Below, one piece after another: positions 6,579 through 11,179 of a DNA stretch of 11,179 bases (position 1 is its first letter; each line of letters begins with the position of its first letter). The translations under genes and the position numbers were made by a program. The DNA lies in the NCBI GenBank assembly GCA_964561525.1, contig CAZLPY010000032.1, positions 1-11,179 on the forward strand, written 5' to 3'. Below the pieces are notes generated by a model, which saw only the letters and a program-made list of their open reading frames with translations, searched no databases and had not been told where the DNA came from. The stretch comes from CAZLPY01 sp964561525. Its GTDB lineage: Bacteria; Patescibacteriota; UBA1384; CAJBMM01.

Positions 6579-6980
6579 CTACTTGTGCTTGTTCGCCCTG
6601 TCGAATACAACCGGACCAACCGGTTGTCCATGTTGCAGGTCATATAGCTCATCGTCCGCCCAATACACCTTGAGGCTGGTCATTGAGTCACCGAAGATCA
6701 GGCAACTCAGATTAACCGGCAGCGCAAGAAACAGTGACGCGACTATATCGCGGCAGTATCTCGGAACGCCAACAAATGCGAGCGCTCCTGACACACTGAC
6801 CATTGGCGGTGGAATTGCATCAAGTATTGCTTGCGTATCCTGCATCCTCTTATGCTGATCAATAGGCCCAAAGGTCAGTTGGATGCCCGAGAATTGTAGC
6901 ACCGTCACGTCCTGAACTGCGCCGGTGCCAAGATTGATAAAACCGTCTTTCGCATCCATTTTGATGGTGCCTTCTGCCAT
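6579..6980 (-). CDS. Orphan protein of unknown function (133 aa)
   Basis: Not recognised. Start chosen at 6980 because AAGGAG lies seven bases before this ATG; the frame continues nine codons upstream without a better site. Residues 1-50 (MAEGTIKMDAKDGFINLGTG and on) look beta-rich. A middle segment rich in Pro, Val, Ser and Ala (IPPPMVSVSGALAFVGVP) and a hydrophobic stretch (IVASLFLALPVNLSCLIFG, about residues 89-107) could be a buried helix or a weak membrane segment. The C-terminus is hydrophilic and ends in basic residues. The stop lies 22 bases before the next gene's promoter and no terminator is evident between them. Transcription probably starts near 7088, giving a leader of over 100 bases with predicted structure. 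Confidence 0.7.
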   Translation of the reverse strand: MAEGTIKMDAKDGFINLGTGAVQDVTVLQFSGIQLTFGPIDQHKRMQDTQAILDAIPPPMVSVSGALAFVGVPRYCRDIVASLFLALPVNLSCLIFGDSMTSLKVYWADDELYDLQHGQPVGPVVFDRANKHK

Positions 6981-7016
6981 ATCAAGCTCCTTATCACAAT
7001 GCAGCATGCAAGCCCT

Positions 7017-7080
7017 GACTCTTCACCGGCATATACCGGCGCTTCAGCCCTCTCGCATCAGAGGAAATTGTTAAAGAGTC
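7017..7080 (-). ncRNA. Structured leader RNA, predicted three-way junction, upstream of the 133-aa orphan
   Basis: On the minus strand an outer helix GACTCTT/AAGAGTC (7080-7074 with 7023-7017) encloses two hairpins: CCTCT-GATGCG-AGAGG (7064-7049) and CGCCGG-TATATG-CCGGTG (7041-7024, one G-U pair). The second stacks directly on the outer helix. It lies between the predicted promoter and the ribosome site of the 133-aa gene. This resembles the general shape of cis-regulatory aptamers, but I cannot match it to a known riboswitch class. No terminator or clear sequestration of AAGGAG is seen. Confidence 0.5.
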
Positions 7081-7094
7081 TATCTTGATTATAG

Positions 7095-7123
7095 TTTATA
7101 GCACAAAATACCGCATTATGCAA
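7095..7123 (-). promoter_or_regulatory. Promoter for the 133-aa orphan and its structured leader
   Basis: On the minus strand TTGCAT (7123-7118), a 17-base spacer and TATAAA (7100-7095). An alternative TATAAT lies just downstream. The -35 box is one arm of the inverted repeat 7117-7134. Confidence 0.6.
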
Positions 7124-7134
7124 CAATTTGCATA
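7117..7134. repeat. Inverted repeat uniting two divergent -35 boxes
   Basis: TATGCAA-CAAT-TTGCATA is a perfect dyad with seven-base arms. Each arm contains a TTGCAT box reading outward, each 17 bases from a -10 candidate (TATAAA leftward, TACAGT rightward). A dimeric regulator bound here could control both directions. Confidence 0.6.
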
Positions 7135-7156
7135 TTGGAATTTTGTACTCTACAGT
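7128..7156 (+). promoter_or_regulatory. Plus-strand promoter, divergent partner
   Basis: TTGCAT (7128-7133), a 17-base spacer and TACAGT (7151-7156). Transcription would begin near 7163 at AAGGATGAG. Nearby TATATA is an alternative -10. Confidence 0.5.
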
Positions 7157-7162
7157 ATATAT

Positions 7163-7236
7163 AAGGATGAGTAGATGATGTACTTACCGACAAATTTGAG
7201 ATTTTAAAGGGGTCGCAACACATTTGCGGCTTTTTT
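7163..7236 (+). ncRNA. Possible short transcript, with a 10-codon leader ORF at 7175-7207
   Basis: Between the promoter and the terminator lies about 75 bases. It contains AAGG eight bases before ATGATG, then a 10-residue ORF (MMYLPTNLRF) ending in TAA, four bases before the terminator stem. It could be a leader-peptide attenuator for the gene at 7282 or a small RNA. This is inferred from spacing alone. Confidence 0.4.
7212..7236 (+). terminator. Intrinsic terminator of the short plus-strand transcript
   Basis: GTCGCAA (7212-7218) pairs with TTGCGGC (7224-7230), including one G-U, across a five-base loop, followed by six T. It lies upstream of the 7282 start, so it must be read through if that gene shares the 7128 promoter. 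Confidence 0.8.
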
Positions 7237-7281
7237 AGACCATCATCACTCACCTAGTACTTTTGAAACGAGGGCTGGCAT

Positions 7282-7488
7282 ATGAAGAACGTGCCTCACT
7301 TCACGCTTTCCACCCCACGGTTCCCGTTGTGCTGCGGTGGCGGCAACTGTCCCAAATTGATCGGGTTCATTTTGCATCGAGCGGTTGAGCATGGCCCAAT
7401 TGCGGCCCTGACAATCGCCTGCGAAACCGGCCGCTGCGGCAGATTGGATCAACCCGAGCCGCCCAAACCAGACACACGCCTTTCATAA
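7282..7488 (+). CDS. Possible Cys-rich small protein (68 aa), unknown function
   Basis: Not a family I can name. Support is moderate: a GAGGG ribosome site eight bases before the ATG and a plausible Cys pattern (PLCCGGGNCPKLIGF, then ACETGRC), which resembles short CCGGG-x-CP proteins of unknown function and might bind metal or form disulfides. The rest is basic with a Pro-rich C-terminus. The opposite strand also has a 68-codon ORF over the same bases, but it would need a TTG start and has no ribosome site. No terminator follows before hsdM. It may be real or an accident of GC-rich composition. Confidence 0.4.
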   Translation: MKNVPHFTLSTPRFPLCCGGGNCPKLIGFILHRAVEHGPIAALTIACETGRCGRLDQPEPPKPDTRLS

Positions 7489-7611
7489 GGCATCACGCAT
7501 AACCGGCGGGGATCTAACACTCCCTGCCTTATTCTTTGTCCCTGCCCGCTCGCAAATCCCTCCCAAAAAGCGTATGATGAGCTTAATTTAGCTCAAAGAT
7601 ACTAGATAATT
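7489..7611. promoter_or_regulatory. hsdM upstream region with -10 box and dyad
   Basis: TATGAT (7573-7578) is the best -10 candidate, with a poor TCGCAA 17 bases before it. It is immediately followed by an inverted repeat, TGAGCT-taattt-AGCTCA (7578-7595), near the predicted transcript start, a typical place for a repressor. No strong Shine-Dalgarno site precedes the hsdM ATG. Confidence 0.45.
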
Positions 7612-9192
7612 ATGCCAACTAATAATCGAAAACAACTTCACGAAAGACTGTGGTCGGCTGCGGTGCAGCTTCGAGCAAATTCAGGACTAAAGCTCAATGA
7701 AATCTCTGAACCCATTTTAGGTTTGATATTTCTTAAATTTGCCGACGTACGTTTTAAGCGTGCCAAAGAAGTAATTGAATCCGAGCGACAGAGCAACCTA
7801 CTGCATACCAGGCAAGCTCCTATTTCTCCAGATCACTACAAATCAAAAGGCGTTTTGTTCATACCAGAAAACGCCACCTATTCGCATCTTATGAGTCTGC
7901 CGGAGAGTGAAGATATTGGCAAAGCTATCAATACCGCTATGCAAGAAATTGAAGCGTCTAATTCCGATCTTGCTGGCGTTTTACCACAAGACTATGCCTC
8001 CTTGCACAAAATTCCGGGTGAAAATAGTCACATCCTGATTACCCTGCTCAAAAACTTTAATCAAATCCCCGATGATATTGAGGGGGATGCCTTTGGTGAA
8101 ATTTACGAATATTTTCTGGGAGAATTTGCCAGAGCCGAAGGCGCAAAAGGCGGGGAGTTCTTTACGCCCCAGTCTATAGTTAAATTGCTAGTAGAAATTA
8201 TTGAACCGTATCATGGACGCATCCTAGACCCAGCTTGTGGCAGTGGCGGGATGTTTGTACAGTCCGCCAATTTTGTCAAATCGCATTCGGAGAAGAAATC
8301 GCAAGTCATGAATGAGGTGGCGCTTTACGGTCAAGAAAAAGGCAGTAGCAACATCCGTACCGCCAAAATGAACCTGGCTATTCACGGGTTATCCGGCAAG
8401 ATTACTGAAGTTAACTCCTTTTATACCGATTCGTTTAATAGCATCGGTGCATTTGACTTTGTACTGGCTAATCCACCATTTAACGTCAAAGGCAAAGACA
8501 AGAACAAGCAGATCGTCATTGACCCAGCCAAAATAAAGGGCGATCCGCGTTATTATCTTGGGCTTCCTATTACCGGCAAGGGTGAAATTTCGAACGCCAA
8601 TTATCTCTGGATGCAGATGTTCATCAGTGCTTTAAATCCTCAGGGCCGAGCTGGTTTTGTCATGGCTAATTCAGCCAGTGATGCCGGCAATGCCGAAAGG
8701 GTCATCAGGACGAAGATGATTAACGCGGGGATGGTGGACGCTATTGTTTCAGTGGGCACCAATATGTTCATGAACGCCACTCTGTCCTGCACCCTTTGGT
8801 TTTTTGATAAGCGAAAACAAGGATCTGATCGGCAGAATAAGGTCCTGTTTATCAACGCTCAGGATATTTTTACCCCAATTGATCGTGCTCATAGTGAATG
8901 GACGGAGAAACAGATCCAAGAAATTGCCGATATTGTCAGGCGCTATCGCGAAGAAGAAAACGAAGAGCCTTACACAGACATTAAGGGTAGATGTAAGGTG
9001 GCAACGCTTGATGAAATACGGGCCAACGATCACTCACTCAATCCTGGCCGTTATGTAGAGATTGTTGAAAAAGAAATCAGCAATGTTGATTTTGAAGCTC
9101 GCATGAAAGAATTAATGAGTGAGTTTACCGGCTTAACCACGGAAGCGCACGAGCTGGAAAAGAAAATTAAAGAGGATTGGAAGAAAATATGA
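7612..9192 (+). CDS. hsdM: Type I restriction-modification system methyltransferase subunit HsdM
   Basis: Transfers a methyl group from S-adenosylmethionine to N6 of adenine at the sequence chosen by HsdS; M2S makes the methylase and R2M2S the restriction complex. The 526-residue protein has the usual HsdM length. The N-terminal helical HsdM_N region covers about 1-150 (KQLHERLWSAAVQLRANSGL; LGLIFLKFADVRF). The catalytic domain has GEFFTP (181-186), SAM-binding motif I DPACGSGGMF (206-215) and catalytic motif IV NPPF (287-290). A helical C-terminus (about 484-526) is the expected contact with HsdS. All key residues are present, so it should be active. The stop overlaps the next start by four bases (ATGA), indicating translational coupling. 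Local base composition is more AT-rich than the 6-7.5 kb region. Confidence 0.97.
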   Translation: MPTNNRKQLHERLWSAAVQLRANSGLKLNEISEPILGLIFLKFADVRFKRAKEVIESERQSNLLHTRQAPISPDHYKSKGVLFIPENATYSHLMSLPESEDIGKAINTAMQEIEASNSDLAGVLPQDYASLHKIPGENSHILITLLKNFNQIPDDIEGDAFGEIYEYFLGEFARAEGAKGGEFFTPQSIVKLLVEIIEPYHGRILDPACGSGGMFVQSANFVKSHSEKKSQVMNEVALYGQEKGSSNIRTAKMNLAIHGLSGKITEVNSFYTDSFNSIGAFDFVLANPPFNVKGKDKNKQIVIDPAKIKGDPRYYLGLPITGKGEISNANYLWMQMFISALNPQGRAGFVMANSASDAGNAERVIRTKMINAGMVDAIVSVGTNMFMNATLSCTLWFFDKRKQGSDRQNKVLFINAQDIFTPIDRAHSEWTEKQIQEIADIVRRYREEENEEPYTDIKGRCKVATLDEIRANDHSLNPGRYVEIVEKEISNVDFEARMKELMSEFTGLTTEAHELEKKIKEDWKKI

Positions 9193-10037
9193 AAAAAATT
9201 ATTACTAAAGGAATCAAAGTTTATACATTCCAACACAACGAATCAGATTATATCTCGTTAACTGATATTGCTCGTTACAAAGATATAGAGCGAACAGACT
9301 ATATTATTCAAAACTGGATGAGAAACAGAGACACGATTGAATTCATGGGCATTTGGGAGCAGATCAATAACCCAAATTTTAAACCCATCGAATTCGATGG
9401 GTTAAGAAAAGACGCGGGGTTGAACAGCTTTTCGCTAACTCCTAAAAGATGGATATCGTCAGTCAACGCAATTGGCGTTATTGCCAAATCTGGCAGATAC
9501 GGCGGAGGCACGTTCGCCCACAAAGATATAGCATTTGAGTTTGCCTCATGGATAAGTGCTGAATTCAAGCTTTACCTTATCAAAGAATTTCAGCGACTTA
9601 AAACTGAAGAAGGCGAGCGGCTCTCTTTGGGATGGGATGTGAAACGACAGCTCACAAAAATTAATTATCGTATCCACACAGACTCGATCAAAAAGAATTT
9701 AATTCCGCAATCTGTTACGATAAATCAAGCCAAAATTGTCTATGCGTCTGAAGCAGATATTCTCAATATCGCGCTCTTTGGGATGGCTGCTAAGGATTGG
9801 CGCTTGAAGAATAAAGGTAAGGAAGGCAATATTAGAGATTACTGCGATGTTACACAGCTAGTAGTATTGGCCAACCTAGAGGGTATTAATGCTGAACTCA
9901 TTCGACAAGGATTACCTCAAGATGCACGGCTACTAAAACTCAATGAAATTGCTATTTTGCAAATGAAAGCCTTGGTTGGCAATCCATCAGTGAAGAAGCT
10001 TACTGAGCTGGAAAAAAGCGGCAGGGAAGAAACATAG
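9189..10037 (+). CDS. KilA-N domain protein within the type I RM operon
   Basis: A 282-residue protein. Residues about 1-140 form a KilA-N domain: YISLTDIARYK, IQNWMRNRDTIEFMGIWE, then SLTPKRWISSVNAIGVIAKSG and GGGTFAHKDIAFEFASWIS, ending in EFKLYLIKEFQRLK. KilA-N is a DNA-binding fold known from phage and large DNA viruses. The C-terminal half contains YASEADILNIALFGMAAKDWR and GNIRDYCDVTQLVVLANLE, a conserved extension seen in bacterial KilA-N proteins, function unknown. The ATG overlaps the hsdM stop (ATGA), so production is tied to the methylase. An in-frame TTG at 9177 is less likely. Such genes recur in RM loci, often as accessory or regulatory proteins. Its role here is inferred: a regulator acting on the repeats at 10053-10106, or an anti-phage component. 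Confidence 0.9.
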   Translation: MKKIITKGIKVYTFQHNESDYISLTDIARYKDIERTDYIIQNWMRNRDTIEFMGIWEQINNPNFKPIEFDGLRKDAGLNSFSLTPKRWISSVNAIGVIAKSGRYGGGTFAHKDIAFEFASWISAEFKLYLIKEFQRLKTEEGERLSLGWDVKRQLTKINYRIHTDSIKKNLIPQSVTINQAKIVYASEADILNIALFGMAAKDWRLKNKGKEGNIRDYCDVTQLVVLANLEGINAELIRQGLPQDARLLKLNEIAILQMKALVGNPSVKKLTELEKSGREET

Positions 10038-10038
10038 C

Positions 10039-10155
10039 ATGAGGAATCTTGGAATATCAACAAATTATCGTATTTTGTTGGTATTACCACCAGCAATACC
10101 AACAAATCAAAAAATAACTAACGACGCGTTCCGGGCGGCAAGAGCAAAGAAGTAA
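10039..10155 (+). CDS. Possible 38-aa ORF between the KilA-N gene and hsdS
   Basis: An ORF that starts one base after the KilA-N stop and ends two bases before the hsdS ATG, with AGGGAAG nine or so bases before its start. It encodes a hydrophobic, Pro-containing middle (YRILLVLPPAIPTN) and a basic C-terminus (FRAARAKK). Not recognised. The perfect fit within the operon favours a translated leader coupling hsdS translation. Against this, its sequence is largely set by the inverted repeats at 10053-10106, so the ORF could be a by-product. Confidence 0.4.
   Translation: MRNLGISTNYRILLVLPPAIPTNQKITNDAFRAARAKK
10053..10106. repeat. Triple 12-base repeat in alternating orientation, equal 9-base spacing
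   Basis: AATATCAACAAA (10053-10064), TTTGTTGGTATT (10074-10085) and AATACCAACAAA (10095-10106). The middle element is the exact reverse complement of the third and pairs with the first except for one G-U. Both gaps are nine bases, so the repeat period is 21, about two helical turns. In RNA the middle element can pair with either neighbour but not both. It may be an operator cluster or an RNA switch ahead of hsdS. Confidence 0.9.
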
Positions 10156-10157
10156 CT

Positions 10158-11179
10158 ATGGCGACTTTTCAAAAGGTAAAATTGGGAACTCTACTTGAGA
10201 ATAAATACATACTGGCGATTCAAGATGGAAACCACGGAGACATTCACCCAGCGGCCAGTGACTATATCGTGGATGGAGATAAAATTCCATTTATCATGGC
10301 GAATAATATTCGCGAAAACAGAGTCGATCTTGAGAATTGTAAATTTATCTCAAAAAAACTTGCAGATAATTTGAGAATCGGTTTTGCGATATCAGGCGAT
10401 GTGTTAATTACCCACAAAGGGACTGTCGGTGAAGTAGCGATCGTGCCAAAGACAAAATACCCTTATATTATGCTTACACCGCAGGTAACTTATTATCGAG
10501 TAGATAGAGATAGGCTAAATCCACAATTCTTATCTAGCTATTTTAGATCGCATAAATTTCAGTCTAAGTTAAAGAACTTTAATGCGCAGTCAACCCGTGC
10601 ATATTTAGGCATAACAGCTCAAAAAGAACTCGAAATTGAACTCCCTGATTTGCAAACTCAAACCCGCATTGCCTCAGTCCTTTCGGCATACGATGAGCTG
10701 ATCGAAAACAACGAAAAGCGCATTAAGGCACTCGAAGAAATGGCACAGCTTCTCTATACCGAGTGGTTTGTAAAATTCAAATTCCCCGGACATGAAAAAG
10801 TGCAGATGATTGATAGCGGTACCCAATTCGGCCTGATTCCGGAAGGGTGGAAGGTTGGAGAAATTAGTAATCTCGTAGATGTTATCTCAGGATTTCCGTT
10901 TAGGGGCTCTACGTACCAGAAAAGTGGAAAGTACAAAATAGTTACAATTAAGAATGTTCATGACGGAGAATTTGTCTTAAACTTTGATTCGTTTATTGAT
11001 CAATTACCTGCAAAATTACCGGCAACGTGCATTCTAAAAAGAGGCGATATCCTACTTTCATTGACTGGAAATGTTGGGCGCATCTGTCTTGTATACGGCA
11101 CGAATCATGTACTAAATCAGCGAGTCGCAAAGCTCGATCCAGTAAATACAAACAAAAGAGAGTATGTCTATTTATTGTT
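10158..11179 (+). CDS. hsdS: Type I restriction-modification specificity subunit HsdS (partial, runs off right edge)
   Basis: The DNA-recognition subunit that gives HsdM, and HsdR if present, their bipartite target. The first 340 residues are visible with no stop. Target recognition domain 1 covers about 1-165 (IQDGNHGDIHP, FIMANNIRENRVDLENCKF, GDVLITHKGTVGEVAIVP, YIMLTPQVTYYRV). A central conserved helical spacer at about 163-212 (DLQTQTRIASVLSAYDELIE, NNEKRIKALEEMAQLLY, TEWFVKFKFPGHE) is typical of HsdS. Domain 2 begins at about 225 with GLIPEGWKVGEIS and contains GDILLSLTGNVGRICLV. Around 60 to 90 residues are probably missing. The ribosome site is weak (AGAAG), consistent with coupling to the upstream ORF. 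Target sequence cannot be deduced by eye. Confidence 0.95.
   Translation, partial: MATFQKVKLGTLLENKYILAIQDGNHGDIHPAASDYIVDGDKIPFIMANNIRENRVDLENCKFISKKLADNLRIGFAISGDVLITHKGTVGEVAIVPKTKYPYIMLTPQVTYYRVDRDRLNPQFLSSYFRSHKFQSKLKNFNAQSTRAYLGITAQKELEIELPDLQTQTRIASVLSAYDELIENNEKRIKALEEMAQLLYTEWFVKFKFPGHEKVQMIDSGTQFGLIPEGWKVGEISNLVDVISGFPFRGSTYQKSGKYKIVTIKNVHDGEFVLNFDSFIDQLPAKLPATCILKRGDILLSLTGNVGRICLVYGTNHVLNQRVAKLDPVNTNKREYVYLL

Noticed and set aside
6550..6858. 102-codon plus-strand ORF
   Set aside because: Antisense to the 133-aa gene, which has AAGGAG and an upstream promoter; the plus ORF has no start signals.
7049..7064. Hammerhead ribozyme core (CTGATG present)
   Set aside because: The following GA and the GAAA of the conserved core are missing.
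7246..7452. 68-codon minus-strand ORF
   Set aside because: Needs a TTG start without a ribosome site; the plus-strand alternative is better supported.
10053..10106. CRISPR array
   Set aside because: Only three 12-base units in alternating orientation with nine-base gaps; CRISPR repeats are longer and all in one direction.

Overview
The window looks like a piece of a small bacterial genome, most plausibly a Patescibacteria/CPR bacterium and perhaps a Saccharibacteria relative. This is an inference from moderate GC, a giant secreted repeat protein, a 54-residue membrane protein with a YGYGKRP...WQW start, and several genes whose ATG lies six bases after a -10 box (leaderless messages). No rRNA, tRNA or other phylogenetic marker is present. 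All genes read through with the standard code.

Layout. 1-3962 (minus): the N-terminal 1320 residues of a very large exported protein with 18 kelch repeats in a 6 + insert + 12 pattern, then an Ig-like domain, a Ser/Gly linker and the start of a fibronectin type III-like domain; it runs off the left edge. 4080-5935 is a compact housekeeping block: a small Pro/Met/His-rich protein (minus), a 54-aa membrane protein (plus), msrA (minus) and a TMEM175-family channel (plus), separated by clear hairpin terminators. 5936-6232 has no convincing gene but contains two related hairpins and a GC-rich foldable stretch. 6233-6980 holds two orphan genes on the minus strand with strong Shine-Dalgarno sites and near-consensus promoters, unlike the leaderless neighbours. 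6981-7281 is a dense regulatory region: a predicted three-way-junction leader RNA, two divergent promoters whose -35 boxes form an inverted repeat, and a short plus-strand transcript with a 10-codon ORF and a terminator. 7282-7488 is a possible Cys-rich small gene.

7612 to the right edge is a type I restriction-modification operon: hsdM, a KilA-N-domain gene overlapping it by 4 nt, an unrecognised 38-codon ORF fitted between stop and start codons, and a partial hsdS. hsdR is not in view and may lie downstream. HsdM and HsdS would form the sequence-specific adenine methyltransferase. The KilA-N protein is a probable DNA-binding accessory or regulator.

The most interesting signals are the symmetric triple repeat between the KilA-N gene and hsdS (10053-10106), which can form either of two mutually exclusive hairpins; the structured leader at 7017-7080; and the shared leaderless promoter layout at 3960-5314.
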